A stretch of DNA of 64,000 bases from Aureimonas altamirensis (GCF_023702225.1 NZ_JAMQCO010000012.1:26188-90187), one strand, 5' to 3'; shown: positions 33,883-43,162, numbered from the stretch's first letter. The notes: generated from the sequence alone by a model not told the origin. A program made the numbers and translations.

Positions 33883-35593
33883 AGATCCGGGCTCCCAGAA
33901 GGCGGCGCGCGAGGATCACGAATACCGCTGTGATGATGACTTGGATGGTGGCAAGGGCCGAGACTGGGCCGTTGTCGCCCTGTGCCACGAGTTGAAGCAT
34001 CGTCGTGCCGATGATTTCGGAGCCGGGCTGGTACAGGAAGACCGCCGTGACGTATTCCTTGAAGAAGTGGATGAAGAGCAGCGCGAAGCACGAGAAAAGC
34101 GCAGGCTTGAGGATCGGCAGGATGATCCGGGTGACGGTGGTCCACCAGTCCGCGCCGGAGATGCGCGCGCCCCTGTCCAGCTCGTCGCCGATCTGCGAAA
34201 GGGCCGGTGCGATGGCTCCGAAGCCCACCGGGATGTAGCGCAGGATGAAGACGATCATCAGGACGTAGATCGTGCCCCGGATGACGTCCAGGCCGGGGAT
34301 CCAGACGAGCGCGTAGAAGAAGCCGAGGCCCGCGATGATGCCCGGCAGCGCGCGCGGAAACAGCGCCAGATATTCGAGGGGGCGGGCGTATCGGAATTCC
34401 GAGCGCCGGGCGATCAGCGTTACGACGGCGATGAAGAAGGTGCCGATGATGGCCCCGAAGAACGAGACGAGCACCGTATTGACGATCGAGCGGACATAGC
34501 TGCTCGATGACAGGATCATCTCGAAATTTGCCGTCGTCAGAAGCTTCCAGAAGGGGATCAGCGGCGTCAGGAAACTGACGCTGGCGCGCATGAAGATGCC
34601 GCCGAAGACCGCGATGATGGTGAGGAAGACATAGGCGAAGACGAGGGCGAAGGCGAACCAGCGCCAGGGCCCGAGATCCAGGATCTGCGGCCGGCTGGCC
34701 TTGCCCCGCACCGTGACGAAGCGGCCGGAATCCTTCATCAGGCGGCCCTGCAGCCAGACCAGGAAGGCGACGACCGCCAGGAGGATCAGCGCGGCGGCGC
34801 CGACGATGCCGTAATCGGGTTGCACGGCGGCGTTTATGCCCTTGTCGTACAGGAAGGTCGTGATGGTCATGATGCCGCTGGGGCCGCCGAAGAGCAGCGG
34901 AATGGCCAGCATCTCGATGCCGATGACGAAGTTGAGCACGGCGGAGTAGATGATGGCCGGCCGCATCATCGGCACGGTCACGGACCAGAGGGCACGGAAC
35001 GGACCGGCGCCGGCCGAGCGCGCCGCCGATTCCAGCTGCGGATCGGCCTTGGTGACGGCGCCGATGCACATGAGATAGGTCAACGGCGCCTGGCTGAGGC
35101 CGGCGACGATGCCCATGCCGGTCAGAGAGTAGAGGTTCCAGGGCACGCCGCCGAACCAGCTGCGCATGGCCAGCGAGAAGTAGCCGGAAGGCCCGTACAT
35201 CGTGAACCAGCCGAAGGCGATGACGAGGTTGCTGACGAAGAGCGGCCAGACCATCAGCTCGCCCATCCAGATGCGGCCGGGAAGGTTGGTGCGCCCCACC
35301 ACGACGGCGGCGATGGCCCCGAACAGCTGTGCGACGCCCATGGTGAGCAGCGCGAAATAGAGGGTATTGGCGAAGATGCGTCCAATGCCGGCCTCCGCCA
35401 TGAGGCGGACGAAGTTCGTCAGCGTGAACGTGTTGGTGTCGGCATACAGAGGCTCGGCGAAGAACGCCTGCACGGCGATCGGCGCGATCGGCCCTATGAC
35501 GAGGAGCGCCGTCAGCAGCGACACACCCCAGAAGATGAGACGCGATCGATCTATCGCGGGGCCGGGCGCCCGCGCTGGCACGGTATCGGACAT
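33875..35593 (-). CDS. ABC transporter permease, two-domain FbpB type
   Basis: A 572-residue membrane protein with about 12 hydrophobic segments in two halves, each with a permease loop: SAARSAGAGPFRALWSVTVP near residue 210 and DRGARISGADWWTTVTRIIL near 480 are the EAA-type contacts for the ATPase. Fused permeases of this type occur in Fe3+-type importers (FbpB, and 2-aminoethylphosphonate relatives). The ATG at 35593 gives a normal cytoplasmic N-terminus before the first membrane helix. Confidence 0.9.
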   Translation of the reverse strand: MSDTVPARAPGPAIDRSRLIFWGVSLLTALLVIGPIAPIAVQAFFAEPLYADTNTFTLTNFVRLMAEAGIGRIFANTLYFALLTMGVAQLFGAIAAVVVGRTNLPGRIWMGELMVWPLFVSNLVIAFGWFTMYGPSGYFSLAMRSWFGGVPWNLYSLTGMGIVAGLSQAPLTYLMCIGAVTKADPQLESAARSAGAGPFRALWSVTVPMMRPAIIYSAVLNFVIGIEMLAIPLLFGGPSGIMTITTFLYDKGINAAVQPDYGIVGAAALILLAVVAFLVWLQGRLMKDSGRFVTVRGKASRPQILDLGPWRWFAFALVFAYVFLTIIAVFGGIFMRASVSFLTPLIPFWKLLTTANFEMILSSSSYVRSIVNTVLVSFFGAIIGTFFIAVVTLIARRSEFRYARPLEYLALFPRALPGIIAGLGFFYALVWIPGLDVIRGTIYVLMIVFILRYIPVGFGAIAPALSQIGDELDRGARISGADWWTTVTRIILPILKPALFSCFALLFIHFFKEYVTAVFLYQPGSEIIGTTMLQLVAQGDNGPVSALATIQVIITAVFVILARRLLGARIYG

Positions 35594-35651
35594 TGTTTCC
35601 ACCGGGTTGTGGTGCTTCCCGCGTCGCTGCGGAGAAGACCTTGGCTGCCGT

Positions 35652-35675
35652 GGACGCCGCCGGCCGGCGGCGTCC
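35652..35675 (-). terminator. 24-bp perfect palindrome between binding-protein and permease genes
   Basis: GGACGCCGCCGG followed directly by its complement CCGGCGGCGTCC. On the transcript it lies 10 bases past the stop of the binding-protein gene. Such hairpins stabilise the upstream mRNA or attenuate transcription, giving more binding protein than permease. Confidence 0.6.
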
Positions 35676-35685
35676 GTCGGTTGCG

Positions 35686-36786
35686 TCAGCGGCCCTGCAG
35701 GGCGGCGTTCCATTTCTCGATGAAGGCAGGCCCCTCGGTGATCAGCCGCTGGTCGAAGCCGGCCTCGATCATGTTGTCGGCCCCGATTTCCTCGGCGATG
35801 CCCTGGTAGGTGTAGCGCACCTCAGCCTCGTCGACGTCGTCGCGATAGGGCACGAGGCCGCCTTTGCCAAGCAGCGTCTGCCCTTCCTGGCTCAACGCGT
35901 AATCGAAGAACAGCTTGGCCGAATTCGGATTGGCCGCCTCCTTGGGAATGCCGAGACCGCGCAGCATCATGATGGTGCCGTCGTCCGGGAAGGCGAAGCC
36001 CAAAATCTCGCCGCCCGGCTGGTCGAGACGGGGAAAGATCGTGATGCCGGACACCCCGACGCCGACGACGTACTCGCCCGTGGCGATCTTTTCGTTCATC
36101 GCTCCGCCGGACAGCTCGACGCGCGTCATCGGGCCTATCGAACGCAGTTGCCGCCAACCCTCTTCACCCTTGACCCCGAGATAGGTGGACCAAGCTGCGA
36201 GCGGAAAGGGGTTGCGGGCGGCGTCGTACATCGTGATACGGCCGTCGAACGCGCCCGGATCGGCCGCCGCCATCTGCGTCAGCGAGGTGAAGCCGGTCGG
36301 CCTCTGGTCTTCCGCCAACAGTGCCGTATTGTAGGTCAGGACGAGGGGATCCGCCGAAAGCACGGCGATACCGGGATAGGGGTTTGCAAAGTCCGGCAGC
36401 TTCGAGAATTCGGGACTGTCATAGGGCATCATGCGTTCGGATTGCCCGTAGCTTGCCCAGCGGTCGTTTGCGCCCGAAACGAGAAGATCGGCCGTGCGCG
36501 ATCCGCTGCCGGCCTCCGCTTCCCAGCGCGAATGGACCGTTCCGGAACCGAGGTCCAGTGTCTCGACGTTTATCCAGGGATAGGACTGCCGGAACCCTTC
36601 GATGAGGGGTGCCCAGTTGTTGTCCGCCATGTTGGAGTAGATGACGAGGCCGGATTCCTGCCGGGACGCCTCGACCAGCTGGTCATACGCATCGGGGTAG
36701 TAATCCGGACGCTCCTGAGCCATGCCGCCCGTCGCCCAGAAGCAGGCCGCAACTGCAATGCTGCTGCATATGATCGCAAAACGCAT
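35686..36786 (-). CDS. ABC transporter substrate-binding protein, Fe3+ type
   Basis: A 366-residue periplasmic protein with a signal peptide (FAIICSSIAVAACFWATGGM, then AQE) and the class II fold seen in FbpA-type proteins: QESGLVIYSNMADNNWAPLI, VETLDLGSGTVHSRWEAEAG and PLVLTYNTALLAEDQRPTGF. No paired iron-binding tyrosines typical of FbpA are evident, so an organic substrate is likelier. It lies between the IclR regulator and the permease on one strand. Confidence 0.9.
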   Translation of the reverse strand: MRFAIICSSIAVAACFWATGGMAQERPDYYPDAYDQLVEASRQESGLVIYSNMADNNWAPLIEGFRQSYPWINVETLDLGSGTVHSRWEAEAGSGSRTADLLVSGANDRWASYGQSERMMPYDSPEFSKLPDFANPYPGIAVLSADPLVLTYNTALLAEDQRPTGFTSLTQMAAADPGAFDGRITMYDAARNPFPLAAWSTYLGVKGEEGWRQLRSIGPMTRVELSGGAMNEKIATGEYVVGVGVSGITIFPRLDQPGGEILGFAFPDDGTIMMLRGLGIPKEAANPNSAKLFFDYALSQEGQTLLGKGGLVPYRDDVDEAEVRYTYQGIAEEIGADNMIEAGFDQRLITEGPAFIEKWNAALQGR

Positions 36787-36807
36787 TTCTTCTTCCTCCC
36801 GTTATCC

Positions 36808-37536
36808 TCAAGTCCGGTTGCGTCGCAGCAATTCCTCCCTGATGCGTGCAACCGTCTGAACTGCCGTAGTCTTCAACGCGTCCAGCTGGGCGACGACCCT
36901 GTCGCGCGGCCCCGCAAGGTTGACGGCCGCTACCGGTTGGCCGTCGGCATTCAGGATCGGAGCGGCGACACCCGCTGCGCCATCGACGAGCCCTTGCCGG
37001 TTCGAATAGACGCCGTCGCGCCTGGCGCGCTCCATGGCGGCCTCCAATGCGGTCCGATCGCCGGTAGAGCCGGCGAGAAGGGCGGCGAGCTGCTCCTGCG
37101 TACTATGCGCAAGGATGACGATGCCGCTGGCGACGTCCGAAATGTCGCGGGTCTGGCCGATGTCGCGGTCGTAGCGGATTTCGCGATCCGGCAGCACCTT
37201 GTTCAGGTAACGGATGCGCCCGTTGTCGACCACGGCGACGAAACCCGTTTCGCGGACGGAGGCGACGGCAGCCTTCAGATGCGGCTCCGCCACGCGCAGC
37301 AGGGTGCCCCAGGCGCGGCCCGTCGAATCCATCTCGCCCGGCAGGCGGGCCAGTGCGTATCGGCCATCGGGCAGCCGCTCGGCATAGCCGCGGTCCACCA
37401 GCGTCCGCAACAGCAGCAGCATCGAGCTCTTCGGGGTCGCCATCGCCTGCGCGGCATCGGCAAGCCCGAAGGGCGCCGCCTGCCCGGCCATCCACTCGAC
37501 CAGATCGAGTATCCGTTCGGCTCCCCGCCCGCTCAC
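36808..37536 (-). CDS. IclR-family transcriptional regulator
   Basis: A 242-residue IclR protein: N-terminal winged helix (GAERILDLVEWMAGQAAPFG, then ATPKSSMLLLLRTLVDRGYA) and a GAF-like effector domain (ETGFVAVVDNGRIRYLNKVL). The start is GTG at 37536 with GGGAGG 11 bases upstream. It heads the importer and CoA-transferase operon and very probably controls it in response to the substrate or a breakdown product. Confidence 0.9.
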   Translation of the reverse strand: MSGRGAERILDLVEWMAGQAAPFGLADAAQAMATPKSSMLLLLRTLVDRGYAERLPDGRYALARLPGEMDSTGRAWGTLLRVAEPHLKAAVASVRETGFVAVVDNGRIRYLNKVLPDREIRYDRDIGQTRDISDVASGIVILAHSTQEQLAALLAGSTGDRTALEAAMERARRDGVYSNRQGLVDGAAGVAAPILNADGQPVAAVNLAGPRDRVVAQLDALKTTAVQTVARIREELLRRNRT

Positions 37537-37612
37537 GCTTGGTATCCTCCCTTGCGTTCATTATTTTGAACGCGTTTATTATTGTGGATGTTATCCGCCT
37601 CCAGTCCGGGCG

Positions 37613-38536
37613 TCAAGCCTTGAGGCGATCTGGCTCCAGTTCGGCCAGCGCCTGCACGCATTCGCGAATGGCCTGCATGGCAAGTTCGGCCAGGCTGCCG
37701 GGTGGATCGCCGCGCAACGAGACGATGCCGAGGGACCGTTCCGGCGCTCCCCGTAGATCGTGGATGGCAAGGTCTTTCTCGCGGATCATCATCGCAGCAA
37801 GACAGGGCAGCAGCGCCACTCCGAAGCCTGCGGCCACGAACTTGCCGATCGTCGCCAGGTGCTCGAATTCCATGACCGGGCGAAACTGCATGTCGAGTTG
37901 CAGGTAGGCGCTGTCGGCATAGAGGCGCGCTGCCGTGCCGCGCGGCATGGAGATGAGGCCGAGGTCGATGGCGGAGGCAAGGTCCGGCGGTGTCCGGCCG
38001 GCAAGGCGCGGATCGTCGCGGCGACCCAGAAGCACATACCGGTCGCGCAGGAATTCCTCGTAGCGGATATCGCTTTCCGAAGGGTCCGCCGACGTCAGCG
38101 CGAAGTCCACGGCACGCGCGCGCAAGAGGTCCAGCGTGGCGTCGGACAATGCGTCACGAACCTCTATCTGGGCATCCGGAACGGCGTCGCGCACCGCCAG
38201 CGCCACTTGCGGCATCAGCATGGCCGCGAGGGAAGGCAGCGCCGCCACCGAAAGCCTCCGGCCGCGCCGCTCGATGACGCCGCCCATCGCATTCAGCCCG
38301 TTGTCGTAATCGTCCAGCATCCGCTGGGCGATGCGCACGAGGGCGCTTGCGTCGGGGGTGATGCGTACGCTGCGCGTCGTGCGGTAGAACAGGCGCGTGC
38401 CCAGCGCTTCCTCCATGCTGCGCACGATGCGGCTGAGGGCCGGCTGCGTCATGTGGAACCGGTCGGCCGTGCGGCTGAAGCTGAGCGTCTCCGACAGGGA
38501 TACGAGGATTCGAAGCTGGCGGGGGGAAAGATTCAT
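37613..38536 (-). CDS. LysR-family transcriptional regulator (catabolic locus)
   Basis: A 307-residue LysR protein: N-terminal helix-turn-helix LSETLSFSRTADRFHMTQPA followed by LSRIVRSMEEALGTRLF, and a C-terminal periplasmic-binding-like effector domain. It is divergent from the dehydratase operon across an 88-base AT-rich gap that contains a T-N11-A-type inverted repeat, so it is the expected activator of 38625-43129. Confidence 0.92.
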   Translation of the reverse strand: MNLSPRQLRILVSLSETLSFSRTADRFHMTQPALSRIVRSMEEALGTRLFYRTTRSVRITPDASALVRIAQRMLDDYDNGLNAMGGVIERRGRRLSVAALPSLAAMLMPQVALAVRDAVPDAQIEVRDALSDATLDLLRARAVDFALTSADPSESDIRYEEFLRDRYVLLGRRDDPRLAGRTPPDLASAIDLGLISMPRGTAARLYADSAYLQLDMQFRPVMEFEHLATIGKFVAAGFGVALLPCLAAMMIREKDLAIHDLRGAPERSLGIVSLRGDPPGSLAELAMQAIRECVQALAELEPDRLKA

Positions 38537-38552
38537 GCCAAATCCGTTTCAA

Positions 38553-38569
38553 TTTATGCAAATCATGAA
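38553..38569. promoter_or_regulatory. LysR-type operator candidate
   Basis: TTTATG-CAAAT-CATGAA is an inverted repeat (5 of 6 pairs) of the T-N11-A kind, 17 bases upstream of the lysR start and 56 upstream of the dehydratase start. The dehydratase has a GGGAGG ribosome site. Confidence 0.45.
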
Positions 38570-38624
38570 TTTAACATATGAAACCGCCTCGTCGTAACCT
38601 TGTCCTTCTAGAGGGAGGACCGGT

Positions 38625-40349
38625 ATGAGCGACGGCGAGGAGACCGCGCGCGGCATGGCGCGCGGGTTGACGAACTACGGCGACAGGGATTTTGCGCGCT
38701 ATCTCCGGCGTTCCTTCGCGCTGTCGATGGGCTATTCGCGCGAAGCGCTGGACAGGCCCGTGGTCGGGATCAACTCGACGCCGAGTGGCTTCAACAACTG
38801 CCACCGCACCATGCCGGAACTGGTGGAGGCGGTCCGCCGAGGCGCGATGATGGCCGGCGCGCTGCCGGTGGAGTTTCCCACCATCTCGCTGGGCGAGCCC
38901 TATCTGACGCCCACCAGCCTGAAATTTCGCAACCTGATGTCGATGGATGTGGAGGAGATGGTCCGCGCCCAGCCGATGGACAGCGTCGTGCTGATCGGCG
39001 GGTGCGACAAGACCGTGCCGGCCCAGATCATGGGCGCCCTGTCCACCGACCGGCCCGCCGTGATGCTGGTGACGGGGCCCATGATGACGGGCCGCTACAA
39101 GGGCGAGCGGCTCGGCGCCTGCACCGATTGCCGCCGCTACTGGGCGCGCTTCCGGGCGGGCGAGGTGGATGGCGACGAGATCGGCAGGGTGGAGTCCAAC
39201 CTTGCCACCACGGCCGGCACCTGCGCGGTCATGGGTACGGCCAGCACCATGGCCTGCCTTGCGGAAGTGCTCGGCTTCGGGCTTGCCGGCTCCGCCACGG
39301 CCCCCGCCGTCCACGCCGACCGGCTGCGCATCGCCGAGGACACCGGCCGCATCGCGGCCTGGCTCGCGACGGATCCGAAGGCGGTCCGGCCGACCGAACT
39401 CGTCACCGAGCGCTCGCTCGACAACGCGATGCGGATCCTGCTGGCGCTTTCGGGCTCGACGAACGCGCTCGTGCATCTGGCGGCCATCGCCGGTCGCGCG
39501 GGCATTCGCCTGTCCTTGCGGCGGCTCAACGAACTGGCCGAGACGACACCCGTCCTGGTCAACCTCAAGCCGGTCGGTTCCAACTATATGGAGGATCTGC
39601 ACGCGGCGGGCGGCATGCCCGCCCTGATGTGGGAGCTGCGCCACCTTCTGGACCTCGACTGCCGTACCGTGACGGGCGATAGGTTGGGCGACAGGCTCGA
39701 CGGCTTCGACCCCGGCACGATCGACCATTCGGTCATCCGCCGCTTCGACGAGCCGATCGAACCGAAGGGCGGGTTGATTGCCCTTTTCGGCAATCTCGCG
39801 CCGGACGGTGCAATCCTAAAGCGCGCGGCCGCGACACCGGAGCTTCTGGAGAAGGAGGCCCGGGCGGTGGTCTTCTCCTCGCTGGAGGATTTGGCGGCAC
39901 GGGTGGACGATCCGTCGCTGGACGTGCGCGCCGATGACGCCCTCGTGCTGCGGAATGCCGGACCGACCAGCCCCGCGGCGATGCCGGAAGCGGGCTACCT
40001 GCCCATTCCGCGCAAGCTGGCGGCGGCAGGCGTGAAGGACATGATCCGCATATCCGATGCCCGCATGAGCGGAACCGCCTTCGGGGCGATCGTGCTGCAC
40101 GTTTCGCCCGATGCCGCGTCGGGCGGGCCGCTGGCGCTGGTGCGGGACGGCGACCGGATCCGCCTGTCTGCCTCCGGCAACCGCATAGAGCTTTTGGTGG
40201 ACGAGGCGGAGCTGGTGCGCCGCAGGGCGGACTTGCCGCCACCGCTGCCGCCGGCCCAGCGCGGCTACGCCGCCCTTTACGACAGGCACGTCACGCAGGC
40301 CCCATCGGGCTGCGACTTCGACTTCCTGCAGCATCCCAAGGCCCGCTGA
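38625..40349 (+). CDS. IlvD/Edd-family dehydratase (sugar-acid type)
   Basis: A 574-residue Fe-S dehydratase. Cluster-ligand cysteines are Cys59 in GFNNCHR, the Cys in LIGGCDKTVPAQ and the Cys in TTAGTCAVMGTASTMAC. The family covers dihydroxy-acid, phosphogluconate and pentonate/hexonate dehydratases; the GACTDCRRYWARFRAGEV segment and the catabolic setting favour the sugar-acid subgroup (arabinonate/xylonate-like) over branched-chain synthesis. First gene of the LysR-controlled operon. The product would be a 2-keto-3-deoxy acid. Confidence 0.87.
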   Translation: MSDGEETARGMARGLTNYGDRDFARYLRRSFALSMGYSREALDRPVVGINSTPSGFNNCHRTMPELVEAVRRGAMMAGALPVEFPTISLGEPYLTPTSLKFRNLMSMDVEEMVRAQPMDSVVLIGGCDKTVPAQIMGALSTDRPAVMLVTGPMMTGRYKGERLGACTDCRRYWARFRAGEVDGDEIGRVESNLATTAGTCAVMGTASTMACLAEVLGFGLAGSATAPAVHADRLRIAEDTGRIAAWLATDPKAVRPTELVTERSLDNAMRILLALSGSTNALVHLAAIAGRAGIRLSLRRLNELAETTPVLVNLKPVGSNYMEDLHAAGGMPALMWELRHLLDLDCRTVTGDRLGDRLDGFDPGTIDHSVIRRFDEPIEPKGGLIALFGNLAPDGAILKRAAATPELLEKEARAVVFSSLEDLAARVDDPSLDVRADDALVLRNAGPTSPAAMPEAGYLPIPRKLAAAGVKDMIRISDARMSGTAFGAIVLHVSPDAASGGPLALVRDGDRIRLSASGNRIELLVDEAELVRRRADLPPPLPPAQRGYAALYDRHVTQAPSGCDFDFLQHPKAR

Positions 40350-40398
40350 AGAAGGCCGTTTGCCGCAGGGCATGCAACGACAATCGGGAGGATACCGC

Positions 40399-41361
40399 AT
40401 GAAGAACCTGATCGGGGCCGCGGCGCTTGCTTTCGCCATGGTGGCCGGGCCGGCCGTCGCACAGGACTATCCGTCGCGGCCGATCACCATGATCGTGCCC
40501 TATACGCCGGGCGGGGCGACGGACATCATCGGCCGGGTCATCGCCGAGGGGCTGCGCGGCCAGCTCGGCCAGTCCGTCATCGTGGAAAACGTCGCGGGGG
40601 CGGGCGGCAGCGTCGGCGCCCTGCAGGCGTCCCGGGCGCAGCCGGACGGTTACACCATCCTGATGGGAGCGCTGACCAGCCATTCCATCAACATGAACCT
40701 GACCCCGCCGCCAGGCTTCGACCTGACGACGGATTTCGAGACGGCAGGCCTTGCCGGCTTCGTGCCGCTGGCGCTGGTGACGCGGCCCGGCTTCGAGGCA
40801 GAGAACGTCGCCGAACTCATCGAGATGGCGAAGGCTGCCCCCGGCGAACTCACCTATGCATCGTCCGGTGCGGGCTCGCCGCAACATCTGGGCATGGAGA
40901 TGCTGAAGGACATGGCCGGCCTCGACATCGTCCACGTGCCTTATCAAGGCTCGTCGCCGGCCGTCACCGACCTGATGGGCGGCCATGTCGACGTGATGAT
41001 CGACACCGTTCCGTCCATCCTGCCATCGGTGACGGGCGGCGGTCTTCGGGTGCTCGGCGTCGCGACGCTGGAGCCGTCCCCCTTCCTGGAAGGGGTGCCC
41101 ACCATCGCCTCGGGCGGCGTCGAGGGATTCGAGGTCTTGTCCTGGTTCGGCGTACTGCTGCCGAAGGATACGCCCGACGCCGTTGCAGAGCGCCTCAATA
41201 CGGCGATCAACGCGGTCCTGGCGGATGAAGAGGTACTGGCTGCGCTGAACCGTCAGGGCGTCGTGCCGGCGCCGGGCTCGCGTGCGGACCAGACCGGGCG
41301 CATGCAGGCGGAAATCGAAAAATGGCGCGGCGTCATCGCGGCCGCCGGCCCCATGGAGTGA
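40399..41361 (+). CDS. Tripartite tricarboxylate transporter binding protein (TctC/Bug)
   Basis: A 320-residue periplasmic protein: signal peptide (LIGAAALAFAMVAGPAVAQ), then DYPSRPITMIVPYTPGGATD and VENVAGAGGSVGALQASRAQ, which are the Bug family's ligand-binding loops. Bug proteins bind carboxylates and usually work with TctA/TctB membrane proteins, but none is encoded here. GGGAGGA upstream fits the ATG at 40399. It may serve a distant TctAB or act as a sensor. Confidence 0.92.
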   Translation: MKNLIGAAALAFAMVAGPAVAQDYPSRPITMIVPYTPGGATDIIGRVIAEGLRGQLGQSVIVENVAGAGGSVGALQASRAQPDGYTILMGALTSHSINMNLTPPPGFDLTTDFETAGLAGFVPLALVTRPGFEAENVAELIEMAKAAPGELTYASSGAGSPQHLGMEMLKDMAGLDIVHVPYQGSSPAVTDLMGGHVDVMIDTVPSILPSVTGGGLRVLGVATLEPSPFLEGVPTIASGGVEGFEVLSWFGVLLPKDTPDAVAERLNTAINAVLADEEVLAALNRQGVVPAPGSRADQTGRMQAEIEKWRGVIAAAGPME

Positions 41362-41366
41362 ACGAA

Positions 41367-42317
41367 ATGACGCAAGCGCACAGAGCGGTGGTCGTCGGCG
41401 GGGGCACGATGGGGGCGGATGTCGCCATCGTCTTCGCACGCGGTGGCTGGCCGGTGACCGTGGTCGAGCCGGGCGCGGCACGACGCCAGAGCCTGCCGAC
41501 CTATTGGCAGGCCGAACTGGCGGAAACCGGTCATGCCGCCGACGCCGCCGCCATCGGCGCCGTGGCGGACCTCGACGATGTCGACTGGCCCGCCGTCGCC
41601 ATCGTGGTGGATTGCGCCCCCGAGCGGCTGGATGTGAAACGCGCGCTTTTCGCCGGCCTGGTGGAGCGCGCGCCGGAGGCGGCCATCCTGGCGTCCAATT
41701 CGTCCGGCTTCCCCATCTCGTCCATCGGGGCGGGGCTGGCGACGCGCCATCGCATGGCCAACCTGCACTTCTTCATGCCGGCGCATCGCGTGCCGCTGGT
41801 GGAGGTGGTGTCGTCCGCAGAAACCGCGCCGGAAACCGCGGACACGCTGATGGCGACGATGCGCGATCTCGGCCGCGTGCCCGTTCATGTCCGGCGCGAC
41901 CTGCCGGGCTTTCTCGCCAACCGCATGCAGCACGCCCTGGCGCGGGAAGCCTTCGCCCTGATCGACGCGGGCGTCGCCACGCCCGAAGATGTCGATGCCG
42001 CCGTACGTTTCGGCTTCGGCTTCCGCTATGTCGCGGCCGGCCCGGCCCTGCAGCGCGACCATGCCGGGCTCGACGTCCATCACGCCGCCGCCGCCACCAT
42101 GTATCCGTCGCTGTCGGCATCGCACGAGCCCGCCCGCGCCCTCGGCGATCGCGTCGCGGAGGGCCGTCTCGGGATGAAGGCCGGGGCAGGCTTCTACGAT
42201 TGGCCGGAGGCCGAGGCCGCAGCCGAAAAGGCTCGCTATCGGATGGCGCTGTCTGAGGCGCTCGGCATCGTAGAAGCGGACCTGCCTCCCATCCGCCGGC
42301 GCGAGGGGGCGGCATGA
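41367..42317 (+). CDS. 3-hydroxyacyl-CoA dehydrogenase family (lambda-crystallin/carnitine dehydrogenase type)
   Basis: A 316-residue NAD-dependent dehydrogenase: GGGTMGADVAIVFARGG is the Rossmann loop (about residues 11-27), ILASNSSGFPISSI and HRMANLHFFMPAHRVPLVEV carry the catalytic Ser/His region, and the C-terminal helical domain starts at PGFLANRMQHALAREAF. Relatives oxidise 3-hydroxyacyl-CoA, L-gulonate or L-carnitine. It is 5 bases after the Bug gene and overlaps the BKACE gene by 4 bases. A dehydrogenase plus BKACE resembles carnitine breakdown, where a 3-keto acid is made and then cleaved. Confidence 0.85.
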   Translation: MTQAHRAVVVGGGTMGADVAIVFARGGWPVTVVEPGAARRQSLPTYWQAELAETGHAADAAAIGAVADLDDVDWPAVAIVVDCAPERLDVKRALFAGLVERAPEAAILASNSSGFPISSIGAGLATRHRMANLHFFMPAHRVPLVEVVSSAETAPETADTLMATMRDLGRVPVHVRRDLPGFLANRMQHALAREAFALIDAGVATPEDVDAAVRFGFGFRYVAAGPALQRDHAGLDVHHAAAATMYPSLSASHEPARALGDRVAEGRLGMKAGAGFYDWPEAEAAAEKARYRMALSEALGIVEADLPPIRRREGAA

Positions 42318-43129
42318 AGGCGGTGCGCCCCGTCGCCGTCACCGTCGCGCCGAACGGCTCCTACAAGACGAAGGCCGACCACCCCGCCGTGCCGCTGACG
42401 CTGCCGGAACTGGTCGATTGCGCAATTGCCTGCCATGAGGCGGGCGCCGGCATGTTCCACCTGCATGTACGGGACGCTGCCGGCGGCCATCTCCTCGACG
42501 CCGAAGCGTACCGGGCGGCCAGTGTGGCCATCCGCGCGGCGGTCGGGCCCGACCTCGTCATCCAACCGACCTCGGAGGCGGCGGGGCGGTACGGACCGCA
42601 GGCGCAGATGCATGTCGTGGAGGCCACCCAGCCCGAGGCGGTTTCGCTTGCCCTGCGTGAGATCGTGCCGGACGAGGACGGCGTATCGGCGGCATCGGCC
42701 TTCATCGAACGGCTCGATGCGCGGGAGACGATGGTGCAGGTGATCCTCTATTGCGCCGACGACCTTGCCCGCTATCGGGCGCTGCGGCGGCGCGGAGCGT
42801 TCGGTGCGCGCCGGCAGACGCTGCTGTTCGTACTCGGACGCTACACGCCCGGCCAGCGTTCGAGCCCGCCGGATATCCTGCCCTTTCTTGCGGAGCCCGT
42901 CGACGAGACATTCGCCGTGTGCGCCTTCGGCCCGGCCGAGCAGGATTGCGTGCTGGCCGCGGCCCTTCTGGGGGGCGATGCCCGCGTCGGCTTCGAGAAC
43001 AATCTCTTCAAGCCGGACGGTGGCCTCGCGCCCGACAATACGGCTCTCGTCTCCGGCCTCGTGCGGGCGCTTGCCGCCCTCGGAAGAAGGCCGGCCACGG
43101 CGGACGAAATCCGCAGCCAATACGCCTGA
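42314..43129 (+). CDS. Beta-keto acid cleavage enzyme (BKACE, DUF849 family)
   Basis: A 271-residue TIM barrel with the Zn-binding MFHLHVRD motif, VAVTVAPNGSYKTKAD at the N-terminus and ARVGFENNLFKPDGGLAPDN near the end. BKACE enzymes condense a beta-keto acid with acetyl-CoA and give acetoacetate plus a new CoA ester. The upstream dehydrogenase would provide the beta-keto acid. Last gene of the operon; stop at 43129. Confidence 0.9.
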   Translation: MKAVRPVAVTVAPNGSYKTKADHPAVPLTLPELVDCAIACHEAGAGMFHLHVRDAAGGHLLDAEAYRAASVAIRAAVGPDLVIQPTSEAAGRYGPQAQMHVVEATQPEAVSLALREIVPDEDGVSAASAFIERLDARETMVQVILYCADDLARYRALRRRGAFGARRQTLLFVLGRYTPGQRSSPPDILPFLAEPVDETFAVCAFGPAEQDCVLAAALLGGDARVGFENNLFKPDGGLAPDNTALVSGLVRALAALGRRPATADEIRSQYA

Positions 43130-43162
43130 GAGCAGTATATAGGGTGAGACATCTGAGGGCCG

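Noticed and set aside
31659-33933. Long plus-strand frames of 502 and 423 codons
   Set aside because: Antisense shadows of the CoA-transferase and ABC ATPase genes, with Arg/Gly-rich low-information translations.
35593-37569. 658-codon plus-strand open frame
   Set aside because: It runs antisense to a binding protein and an IclR gene with clear domains and is open only because of high GC at third positions. No domain or ribosome site.
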